DNA of 17,312 bases from CAVPEW01 sp050247895. GTDB lineage: Bacteria > Actinomycetota > Acidimicrobiia > Acidimicrobiales > VFJN01. Location: positions 1-17,312 of the forward strand of contig JBFWTJ010000042.1 in NCBI GenBank assembly GCA_050247895.1, in the 5' to 3' direction. A model generated the notes under the pieces. That model made no database searches and was not told where the DNA came from. It saw only the letters and a list, made by a program, of their open reading frames with translations. The position numbers were made by a program, and so were the translations under genes. Positions 7,459 through 13,495 of this stretch are shown here, piece after piece. Positions within the stretch are counted from its first letter, which is position 1, and every line of letters starts with the position of its first letter.

Positions 7459-8568
7459 GTGGTCGGTCCGTTGGCAGGGTTCACCGTCGGCGTGACCGGA
7501 CACCGCCGTTGGGAGGAGCAGGCCGAGATGCTCCGCCGCCGTGGCGCCCAGGTCGTCCACGGACCGGTGATGCACACCAGCCTGCTGTCCGACGCCGGGG
7601 CCACGCTGGACGCCACCGCGGCGGCCGTCGCCGCGCCGGTCGACCACCTCGTTCTCACCACCGGCATCGGGACCCGGTCGTGGCTGGGGGTGGCCGAGAG
7701 CGCCGGGCTGGACGGGCCGCTGCGGGTCGCTGCGTCGGGCGCGCACGTCGTGGCCCGTGGACCCAAGGCCCGCAGCGCGGCCATCGGCGGGGGGATCGAG
7801 GTCGACTGGCACGCCCCGGGCGAGACGAGTGCCGAGCTGCTGGCCCACTTGCGCGACCGGGGGGTGGCCGGGCGTCGGGTGGTGGTCCAGCGCGACGGGG
7901 GTGAGCCGCTGCTGGCCGACGCCCTGCGGGATCTGGGGGCCGACGTGGTCGACGTGCCCGTCTACCGGTGGCGGAGGCCCGACGACGACCGGCCCGCGGT
8001 CCGCCTCCTCGAGGCGGCCACGGCGGGGCGGGTCCACGCGCTGACCTTCACCTGTGCCTACGGCGTGGGCAGCGCCTTCGCGCTGGCACCCGACCCGGAC
8101 GGGTTGCGGGACGCCCTGTCGGGCGAGGTCGCCGCGGTGGCGGTCGGTCCCGTCACAGCCTCTGCGTTGCGGGGACGCGGCGTCGAGGGGGTGGTGGAGC
8201 CGGTCCGGCCCCGGCTCGGCGCGATGGTCCAGGCCCTCATCGCCGCGCTCGTCGCCCGCCACCGGGAGCTCCGCTACGAGGGTCGGCGGTCCCGCTGGCA
8301 GGGCCACCTGCTCGTGCACGACGACGGCACCGAGGTCGGCCTCACGCCGGGCGAGGCCCGGGTCCTGGCCGAGCTCGTCCGGCGTGCTCCGGCGGTGGTC
8401 CCGAAGGCCGCGCTGATCGCCACCGGGACCAGCGCGCACGCCGCCGAGGCCACCGTGGCCCGGCTGCGGGCCAAGCTCGGGTCGCTGGGAGAGGGGATCC
8501 GGGCCGTGCCCCGGCGGGGCTACTCCTGTGGCCTCGAGGTCGCCGCTGCGGAGGGGGACGCGGCCTGA
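7459..8568 (+). CDS. nnaR: NnaR-type regulator: uroporphyrinogen-III synthase-like domain fused to OmpR-type winged helix
   Basis: Hybrid of 369 residues. Residues about 1-265 have the two-lobed HemD fold pattern, starting AGFTVGVTGHRR, with VVVQRDGGEPLLADALRDLGADV (141-163) and a VAVGPVTASAL segment near 227-237. Residues about 282-360 form an OmpR/PhoB winged helix: LTPGEARVLAELVRRAPAVV, then the recognition helix AEATVARLRAKLG and the wing RAVPRRGYSCGLEV. This architecture is that of NnaR, which in Streptomyces and Mycobacterium co-activates nitrate/nitrite assimilation genes together with GlnR. Here it converges on nirC and nirA, supporting the same role. Whether the HemD part still makes uroporphyrinogen III for siroheme, or only senses, cannot be told. 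The GTG at 7459 is the best start; a TTG at 7471 is possible. No receiver domain. Confidence 0.88.
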   Translation: MVGPLAGFTVGVTGHRRWEEQAEMLRRRGAQVVHGPVMHTSLLSDAGATLDATAAAVAAPVDHLVLTTGIGTRSWLGVAESAGLDGPLRVAASGAHVVARGPKARSAAIGGGIEVDWHAPGETSAELLAHLRDRGVAGRRVVVQRDGGEPLLADALRDLGADVVDVPVYRWRRPDDDRPAVRLLEAATAGRVHALTFTCAYGVGSAFALAPDPDGLRDALSGEVAAVAVGPVTASALRGRGVEGVVEPVRPRLGAMVQALIAALVARHRELRYEGRRSRWQGHLLVHDDGTEVGLTPGEARVLAELVRRAPAVVPKAALIATGTSAHAAEATVARLRAKLGSLGEGIRAVPRRGYSCGLEVAAAEGDAA

Positions 8569-8658
8569 CGAGCCGGCCCGAGCCCTACGAGCCGGTAGGA
8601 GCCCACGAGCCCGCCCGAGTCGACGGGCCGGCCTGAGCCCACGAGCCGGTAGGAGCCC
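8568..8658 (+). repeat. Five tandem copies of an 18-19-bp repeat between nnaR and nirC
   Basis: Units begin at 8568, 8587, 8605, 8623 and 8641, with consensus ACGAGCCGGYMSGAGCCC. Copies 2 and 5 are identical over ACGAGCCGGTAGGAGCCC; copies 1, 3 and 4 differ at a few sites. The array starts on the last base of the nnaR stop codon and lies wholly in the convergent intergenic space. Function unknown; slippage-type expansion is the simplest origin. Confidence 0.75.
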
Positions 8659-8662
8659 AACG

Positions 8663-8679
8663 CCACCCGCGGCAGGTGG
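8663..8679. terminator. Small hairpin between convergent nnaR and nirC
   Basis: CCACC (8663-8667) pairs with GGTGG (8675-8679) around a 7-nt loop, 13 bp from the nirC stop. It could serve either gene. The stem is short, so this is weak. Confidence 0.25.
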
Positions 8680-8691
8680 GGCGCCCCGACC

Positions 8692-9564
8692 TCAGACCTG
8701 GGCGGGCGCGGGGACGGCGGCCCGTCCGCCCGGGCCGTGGACCGTGACGTCCCCCGACCCGTCGGCGCCCTCCCCGACGTCGGCCGTGGCCGGGCCCGAC
8801 ACCCGGCGGCGGCCGATCCAGGCGTAGCCGAGCCCGACCAGGATCCCGCCGCCGACCACGTTGCCGGGCACGGTCCAGGCCAGGTTGCGGGCCAGCGCGC
8901 CCCAACCGATCGAACCCTCGAGCGCCCCGAGGGAGAAGATCGTGGCGTTGGCCACCGAGTGCTCGAAGCCCGAGCCGATGAAGGCGAGCAGCGCCCACCA
9001 CAGCACGGCCAGCTTCGCCCCGTCCGAACGGGTCCGGGCCGCCATCCACAGGGCGAGGCACACCAGGGCGTTGCACAGCACGGCCCGCCAGAACAGCTGG
9101 GGCCCTGCCGCCGCGTCCTTGGCCGAGGTGACCGTGGCGATCAACGCCGCGCCGGGTCCCTCGAGGGTTCCCCCGGCGTGCACGGCCAGCGCGAGCAGGA
9201 CCGAGCCGACCACGTTGCCGGCCAGCGACGCGGCCCACACCGCGGCCACCTCCAGCGGGCGGACCCGGCGTGCCCACCAGCCCTGGAGCATGACCATGGC
9301 GTTGCCGGTGAACAGCTCGGCCCCGGCGAAGACCACCAGGGTGAGGGCCAGGCCGAAGACGGCGGCCTGGACCAGCTTGGCCGCGGGCGAGCCGGCCGTG
9401 GCGAGTGGTGCCGACACCGACACCAGCAGGACCACGGCGAAGCCGACGTACGCGCCGGCGAGCGCCGAGCTCGCCAGGTAGCGGGGCAGGTCGCGGACCT
9501 GGCCGGCCTTGGTCACGGCCAGGTCCGCGTGGTCGTGGAGCGCTTCGGGCACGGGGATGGGCAT
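8692..9564 (-). CDS. nirC: Formate/nitrite transporter family channel, probably nitrite uptake
   Basis: Inner-membrane pentameric channel of the FocA/NirC (FNT) family, 290 residues with six hydrophobic segments. Family marks are AELFTGNAMV (82-91), AGNVVGSVLLAL (115-126), GSGFEHSVANATIF (197-210) containing the central pore His202, and TVPGNVVGGGILVG (231-244). A polar Gly/Ala-rich C-terminal tail follows residue 254. The start is secure: GGAGG lies 7 nt before the ATG at 9564. It follows nirA by 63 bp on the same strand, so the pair is probably one operon that imports nitrite and reduces it. Formate or hydrosulfide transport is possible in this family, but the reductase and NnaR neighbours favour nitrite. 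Confidence 0.9.
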   Translation of the reverse strand: MPIPVPEALHDHADLAVTKAGQVRDLPRYLASSALAGAYVGFAVVLLVSVSAPLATAGSPAAKLVQAAVFGLALTLVVFAGAELFTGNAMVMLQGWWARRVRPLEVAAVWAASLAGNVVGSVLLALAVHAGGTLEGPGAALIATVTSAKDAAAGPQLFWRAVLCNALVCLALWMAARTRSDGAKLAVLWWALLAFIGSGFEHSVANATIFSLGALEGSIGWGALARNLAWTVPGNVVGGGILVGLGYAWIGRRRVSGPATADVGEGADGSGDVTVHGPGGRAAVPAPAQV

Positions 9565-9627
9565 GGTCCTGCCTCCGAGGGTCGGTGAGGGCGTGTGGGT
9601 GCGGAGTTGCCGCTGTTCGGTCGTCGG

Positions 9628-11265
9628 TCAGGCCGACGCGACCGGCGCGGCCTCGGGCTCGGGCCCGGGCGCCCAGCGGTGGTCGAGGGCGGCCTCGATC
9701 TGGGCCGAGAAGGCCTCCAGCCCGAGCCGCCGCACCGTGCCGGCCAGAGGTTCGTCGTGGTGGCGCAGCGACTCCCACGTGCCCACCACGGCGGTCACCG
9801 CGGCGTCGAGGTCCTGTGCCGCGACCCGGCCCACGACCTCGCCGACCTGGCGCTCGGCGAGGCGGGACCCGAGGAACACCTGGTAGCCGTCGGTCGTCCG
9901 GCCACCGACCCGCACCTTGGAGCCGGCCAGGCCGATGTCGCCGACCTGGTGCTGGGCGCACGAGTTGGGGCAACCCGACACGAAGACCCGCAGGGACGAG
10001 TTCCGGCCCAGCGCGGCGTTGCCGATGAGGGTCCGGCCGGCGCCCGGCGAGTCGGTGATGCCGAGGCTGCACACCGCCGAGCCCGTGCAGGCCCGGACCT
10101 GGGCCGTGCGCCCCTCGCCCCGCAGCGACACGCCCCGCTCGGCGAGCGCGGCGCGGATCGGCGCCACGCCGGCCAGTGCGACGTTGCGGAAGCAGATGTC
10201 CTGGTCCCGGGTGAAGGCGAGGTGCCCGTCGGCGTAGCGGTCGGCCAGGTCGCAGCACAGGTCGAGCTCGGAGGCACAGGTGTCGCCCAGCGGCAGGTCG
10301 ATGGTGACCGAGGCCAGGCCGGGCGTGCGCTGGGGGCGGACGCCGCTCCCCCAGCCTCCCGGTGGGGCCTGGGCCAGGATCGCGGCGCGGTCCGCGTCGC
10401 CCAGCACCTCGATGTCGGGCAGGGCCGCTCGGGGTACCTGCCGGGCCGAGGCGAAGGCGGCCTGCCACGCGGCCCGGAACCCGTCCGGCCCCAGGTCGTC
10501 GACCAGGAACTTCATGCGGGCCCTGGCCGGTTCGTCGAAGCGCCCCTCGTGCACGAACACCTCGACGAGCGCCTCGACCGCGGCCAGCAGGTCGGTGCGG
10601 GCCACGAAGGGCGACAGCAGGACGGCCAGGGACGGCGACCTGCCCAGGCTCCCCCCGGCCCACACCTCGTAGCCGGCCACGCCGTCGACGACGGTCGACA
10701 CCAGCCCGGCGTCGTTCAGCAGGGCGTCGTCACGGCACCGGGGCGATCCGCCGAAGGCGATGTTGAGCCGGCTGGGCAGGACGGTGTTGAGCTCGGCCGA
10801 GCGGGCCACGATCGCGTCGGACACGGCCCGGGCGTCGGGGAAGCAGTCGAAGGGCTCGTCCAAGCCGACGCCGGCGTCCTCCGAGCACATCACGTTGCGC
10901 AGGGTGTGCCCGCAGGCCGAGCGGGTGGACAGCCCGACGCGGGCCAGCTCGTCGAGCACCTGGGGCACGTCGTGTGCGTCGACCCAGTGCAGCTCGACGT
11001 TCTGGCGCGTGGTGAGGTGCAGCCAGTCCTCGGCGAAGCGGGCGCCGACGCGGGCCAGCCCCCGGACCTGCCCGGTCGGGGCCACACCCCCGGGGATGCG
11101 GACGCGGACCATGAACACGCCGTCCTGGAGCTGGGCGCACACGCCGTGGGTCTTGAGGGCATAGCGCTCCTCCGGGCTGAGCCAGCCGTCGCCGTCGGTG
11201 GCGAGGCGGGTCAGGTCGACCGGGAGGCCGGCACGCTTGGCGGCGGGGATGTCGGGTCGGGCCAC
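9628..11265 (-). CDS. nirA: Ferredoxin-type nitrite/sulfite reductase (siroheme, 4Fe-4S)
   Basis: Six-electron reduction of nitrite to ammonium (or sulfite to sulfide) in the cytosol. The product is 545 residues with the duplicated ferredoxin-like and siroheme half-domains. The first half has RQNVELHWVDAHDVPQVLDEL (88 onward) and GLSTRSACGHTLRNVMC (111-127). The cluster ligands are Cys393 and Cys399 in ACTGSAVCSLG, and Cys432 and Cys436 in GCPNSCAQHQ, where the last Cys bridges to siroheme. The nitrite role is inferred from nirC downstream and nnaR opposite; sequence alone does not exclude sulfite reductase. No nirD, ferredoxin or siroheme synthase is adjacent. The GTG at 11265 is chosen because TACGGT lies 6 nt upstream and there is no Shine-Dalgarno, fitting a leaderless start. 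Confidence 0.92.
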   Translation of the reverse strand: MARPDIPAAKRAGLPVDLTRLATDGDGWLSPEERYALKTHGVCAQLQDGVFMVRVRIPGGVAPTGQVRGLARVGARFAEDWLHLTTRQNVELHWVDAHDVPQVLDELARVGLSTRSACGHTLRNVMCSEDAGVGLDEPFDCFPDARAVSDAIVARSAELNTVLPSRLNIAFGGSPRCRDDALLNDAGLVSTVVDGVAGYEVWAGGSLGRSPSLAVLLSPFVARTDLLAAVEALVEVFVHEGRFDEPARARMKFLVDDLGPDGFRAAWQAAFASARQVPRAALPDIEVLGDADRAAILAQAPPGGWGSGVRPQRTPGLASVTIDLPLGDTCASELDLCCDLADRYADGHLAFTRDQDICFRNVALAGVAPIRAALAERGVSLRGEGRTAQVRACTGSAVCSLGITDSPGAGRTLIGNAALGRNSSLRVFVSGCPNSCAQHQVGDIGLAGSKVRVGGRTTDGYQVFLGSRLAERQVGEVVGRVAAQDLDAAVTAVVGTWESLRHHDEPLAGTVRRLGLEAFSAQIEAALDHRWAPGPEPEAAPVASA

Positions 11266-11271
11266 GGGGTG

Positions 11272-11277
11272 ACCGTA
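11272..11277 (-). promoter_or_regulatory. -10 box (TACGGT) of nirA, leaderless spacing
   Basis: TACGGT on the minus strand ends 6 nt before the GTG at 11265. The same hexamer is the -10 candidate of the winged-helix/glnB operon. No good -35 is seen, which would fit an activator-dependent promoter. No exact GlnR box was found in the 168 bp upstream. Confidence 0.35.
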
Positions 11278-11433
11278 CGAAGAGGGCCGCCCGCCGTGGT
11301 TTCCTGGCCTTCAACGTTCGCTCATCGGTGACCGGTCCCGGCCGTGAGGACTCGTTCACCCACCGTTCAGGCCCGGCGACGTCAGGACGATCCCCGTGGC
11401 AGGAGTGACTCGCCGGGGCGTAGCGGCCGGCCC

Positions 11434-11859
11434 CTACCGCGAGATGCTGTTCATCGGTTCCTCCGAACTAGGCCGAAGAAACTCGAACATAAGAAGGAAG
11501 ATCCGAAGGAACTCCAGAATAAGACGGTCGAAGGAGCAGGTCAGGCGGCTGCTCGGATGGGGCCGAGGGTAGAGACGTAGATCGCGACCGGTCACCCGGG
11601 GTTCGGCCAGGGCGGTGGTGGCGGAGGCGACGGCGAGCCCACGTCGTGGCCCGAGGATCGCGGTGAGGATCGCCCCGACGACGGCGAGCCCGGCGAAGTC
11701 GCTGAGCTTCCCCGTCCACCAGCCGGGGAACCGCCCCTTCAGCACGTGGTCGTTGAGCACCAGGACGACGGCGCCGAGGAACACCACGGGGTGCCCCATC
11801 CCGCGCAGACGATCGACGGAGGCGTCGTCGTGGTCCACGGGCGCTGCCGGCGGCGGCAT
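11434..11859 (-). CDS. Truncated small membrane protein of unknown function
   Basis: ORF of 141 residues from the ATG at 11859, which has GGGGAG 7 nt upstream; an alternative ATG at 11928 overlaps the end of the DUF3800 remnant. Residues about 22-70 (HPVVFLGAVVLVLNDHVLK, then GWWTGKLSDFAGLAVVGAIL) resemble a family of actinobacterial hypothetical membrane proteins I recognise only by pattern. Those proteins continue with more membrane segments. Here the similarity stops near SATTAL, and the rest (AEPRVTGRDLRLYPRP to the end) is unlike it. The tail LILEFLRIFLLMFEFLR uses T-ending codons (CTT, ATT, TTT) that are rare in the window and looks acquired by frame change or insertion. It may be a pseudogene rather than a working gene. 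Confidence 0.45.
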   Translation of the reverse strand: MPPPAAPVDHDDASVDRLRGMGHPVVFLGAVVLVLNDHVLKGRFPGWWTGKLSDFAGLAVVGAILTAILGPRRGLAVASATTALAEPRVTGRDLRLYPRPHPSSRLTCSFDRLILEFLRIFLLMFEFLRPSSEEPMNSISR

Positions 11860-11917
11860 CTCCCAGTCTCCCCTGTGATCTGACCCACCGTCAGTCACCT
11901 GGGGGCTTGAAGTGCTT

Positions 11918-12166
11918 TCAGCGGACATGGCGGATGTCGGTGATCAGGCGGCAGGGTTCGATGAGGTCGAGGAGCCTGGCGTCGATCTGCTGGGCCCTCT
12001 CGTCCTTCTCGGCCTCGGCCCGCCGGATCAAGTAGCAGACCAGGTCGGCTGCTTGGACGAGCGGCGTAGAACGTGACCGCACGAAGTGGACCGTGTCGAG
12101 GACCCGGCAGCCGGGCGTCGTGTTCTGGAACCACCGGAGGTCGAAGTTCATCCCGTCCTGGGCACG
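11918..12166 (-). pseudogene. C-terminal remnant of a DUF3800-domain protein
   Basis: A 77-codon frame from the ATG at 12151 (open back to 12166, then an in-frame TGA). It encodes RVLDTVHFVRSRSTPLVQAADLVCYLIRR and a helical tail ending DIRHVR. The segment D-TVHF-SR-STPLVQAADL is the characteristic end of DUF3800 proteins, which have an RNase H-like fold and often occur on mobile or accessory DNA. The N-terminal part, including the usual D/E catalytic start, is missing, and upstream sequence in the other frames does not restore it. No Shine-Dalgarno precedes the ATG. I call it a broken gene. Confidence 0.6.
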
Positions 12167-12265
12167 TCACGCAGGTATCGCAACCACGTAACTACGACCT
12201 CGGAATTCAGGTCGAGGGTTTGGTTCACAGCTGGTTCTCCCTGGACTCGGGTTACCGAACTGCCG

Positions 12266-12339
12266 TGGAGCGGGTGACGGGAATCGAACCCGCGTTCTCA
12301 GCTTGGGAAGCTGATGTTCTGCCTCTGAACTACACCCGC
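12266..12339 (-). tRNA. tRNA-Gly (anticodon CCC)
   Basis: The minus strand folds as a full cloverleaf. The acceptor GCGGGTG pairs with CACCCGC. The anticodon stem TCAGC/GCTGA encloses loop TTCCCAA with anticodon CCC. The T arm reads GCGGGTTCGATTCCCGT. The discriminator base is T and CCA is encoded (revcomp of 12266-12268). Length is 74 nt with CCA, normal for tRNA-Gly. It is divergent from dcd and its 3' end faces the degenerate patch. Confidence 0.97.
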
Positions 12340-12345
12340 GGGGTT

Positions 12346-12363
12346 CGTCGACTCTAGTCGACG
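12346..12363. promoter_or_regulatory. Perfect inverted repeat between tRNA-Gly and dcd
   Basis: CGTCGAC (12346-12352) and GTCGACG (12357-12363) are perfect 7-bp arms around TCTA. It begins 7 bp before the tRNA 5' end. On the minus strand it contains TAGAGT, a candidate -10 box for the tRNA, so it could be a promoter-overlapping operator or coincidental symmetry. Confidence 0.35.
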
Positions 12364-12389
12364 CTTCGGGCCGGACCGGTGCCGACGGG

Positions 12390-12395
12390 TAGGGT
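12390..12395 (+). promoter_or_regulatory. -10 box (TAGGGT) of dcd, leaderless spacing
   Basis: TAGGGT is followed by 8 nt and the GTG at 12404. No Shine-Dalgarno precedes the start. The -35 region is not recognisable. Confidence 0.45.
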
Positions 12396-12403
12396 CGCCG
12401 GCC

Positions 12404-12979
12404 GTGATCCTGTCCGACCGCACGATCCGCGCCGAGCTGGGCGCAGGACGCATCGTGATCGATCCGCTCGACGAGGCCGCCGTGCAACCGTCGTCGGTCG
12501 ACCTGCGCCTCGACCGGTTCTTCCGGGTCTTCCTCAACCACACGATGCCGGTCATCGACGTGAAGCAGAACCTGGAGGAGCTGACCCGGCTGGTCGAGAT
12601 CGACGAGGGCGGCGCCTTCATCCTCCACCCGGGCGAGTTCGTGCTCGGCTCGACCTTCGAGCGCCTGGCCCTGCCCGACGACCTGGTCGCCCGCATCGAG
12701 GGGAAGAGCTCGCTGGGTCGCCTCGGCCTGCTCATCCACTCCACCGCCGGGTTCATCGACGCCGGGTTCGACGGGCACATCACCCTCGAGCTTTCCAACG
12801 TCGCCAACCTGCCCATCACGCTCTACCCGGGCATGAAGATCGGCCAGGTCAGCTTCCTCACCATGACCACCCCGGCCGACGTCCCCTACGGCAGCAGCGC
12901 GCTGGGCTCGAAGTACCAGGGCCAGAGGGGCCCCACCCCCAGCCGCTACTGGGAGAACTTCCGCACCGATCCCGCCTGA
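12404..12979 (+). CDS. dcd: dCTP deaminase, probably bifunctional dCTP deaminase/dUTPase
   Basis: Converts dCTP to dUTP, and in the mycobacterial type onward to dUMP, supplying thymidylate synthesis and keeping dUTP low. The product is 191 residues, the family length. It opens ILSDRTIRAELGAGRIVIDP. The core is EGKSSLGRLGLLIHSTAGF (99-117), followed by GHITLELSNVANLPITLYPG (124-143) with the probable catalytic Glu129. It ends GSKYQGQRGPTPSRYWENF. The overall sequence closely follows the mycobacterial enzyme as I remember it, which has both activities; the dUTPase activity here is by analogy. It is convergent with the receiver gene with only 3 bp between stop codons. The start is GTG with a -10 box 8 nt upstream, so the message is probably leaderless. 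Confidence 0.96.
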   Translation: MILSDRTIRAELGAGRIVIDPLDEAAVQPSSVDLRLDRFFRVFLNHTMPVIDVKQNLEELTRLVEIDEGGAFILHPGEFVLGSTFERLALPDDLVARIEGKSSLGRLGLLIHSTAGFIDAGFDGHITLELSNVANLPITLYPGMKIGQVSFLTMTTPADVPYGSSALGSKYQGQRGPTPSRYWENFRTDPA

Positions 12980-12982
12980 TCC

Positions 12983-13456
12983 TCAGCTGAGCTGGGAGGT
13001 GCGGAAGGCAACCCTCTCCTGCTCGGGCCGCCGCAGCACGGCGGCGACCTCGACCATCAGGTCGTCGGCGTGGAACGGGCGCACCAGGAACGCGTCGGCG
13101 CCGGAACGGAAGGCGAAGTTGCGGTTCCGGGCGCTCTCGGCGCAGACGAGCACCCGGGTCGACGCGATCCGGCGGTCGGCGTTGGATCGCAGCAGCTCCA
13201 GGGTCTTGAGGCTCGACCCCACGCCCCCACGGGCCATGTCGAGCACCACGCAGCGGGGGAGCGTCTGGTGGACCTGGCTCAGGGTCTCCAGCTCGTCGTG
13301 GGCCGCACCGGCCCGGAACCCCTCGTGGCGGAACAGCCGCACGAGCAGCTCGGCACCGTCGGGGTCGTCGTTCACGACCAGGATCTGGGCCGGCTGGCGC
13401 CGCTCGATCCCGTTCCAGATGTCGGCCCTGGCCCTCCGTCCCCGTCCGAACGCCAA
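12983..13456 (-). CDS. Stand-alone response-regulator receiver domain, degenerate
   Basis: 157 residues with one CheY-like domain at about 24-143 and no output domain. The start region ILVVNDDPDGAELLV supplies acidic residues Asp30 and Asp31. VVLDMARGG carries the phospho-acceptor position Asp73. The usual Thr/Ser after strand 4 is Cys105 (RVLVCAES), and the invariant Lys is Arg126 (FLVRPF). Loss of both switch residues suggests unusual or no phospho-signalling. The start is TTG at 13456 with GGGAGG 6 nt upstream, which decides it. The gene lies 39 bp after the EtfD-like gene on the same strand and is probably cotranscribed. The partner kinase and target are not in the window. Confidence 0.82.
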   Translation of the reverse strand: MAFGRGRRARADIWNGIERRQPAQILVVNDDPDGAELLVRLFRHEGFRAGAAHDELETLSQVHQTLPRCVVLDMARGGVGSSLKTLELLRSNADRRIASTRVLVCAESARNRNFAFRSGADAFLVRPFHADDLMVEVAAVLRRPEQERVAFRTSQLS

Positions 13457-13495
13457 ACCCGACCTCCCGCTCCCGCGTCGAGTGCGGGCGTGGCC

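Larger units (their letters stand above)
11434..12265. other. Degenerate patch next to tRNA-Gly (likely remnant of mobile or laterally acquired DNA)
   Basis: This stretch holds only broken or truncated frames: the shortened membrane protein and the DUF3800 tail. It also has visibly AT-richer blocks at about 11461-11560 and 12150-12260. Two copies of CCGAAGRAACTC (11473-11484 and 11503-11514) lie 30 bp apart. It abuts the 3' end of tRNA-Gly, a common integration site. No integrase, transposase, terminal repeat or duplicated tRNA end is visible, so insertion is inferred. Confidence 0.4.

Noticed and set aside
7233..7784. Extended N-terminus for ppk2 (458-residue version)
   Set aside because: The extension runs into the divergent nnaR gene, and the ATG at 7232 has an ideal Shine-Dalgarno and the family N-terminus.
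7459..8568. Plain heme-pathway hemD
   Set aside because: The C-terminal winged helix and the nirA/nirC context point to the NnaR regulator; no other heme genes are nearby.
8568..8658. CRISPR array
   Set aside because: The 18-bp units are directly adjacent with no unique spacers, and no cas genes are present.
11266..11433. GlnR box upstream of nirA
   Set aside because: Only poor matches (for example GTTTC with an off-spaced CAAC); not good enough to call.
12073..12357. Plus-strand frame containing VTGIEPAFSAWEADVLPLNY
   Set aside because: It is the antisense translation of tRNA-Gly, a well-known spurious protein motif in annotations; no gene support.
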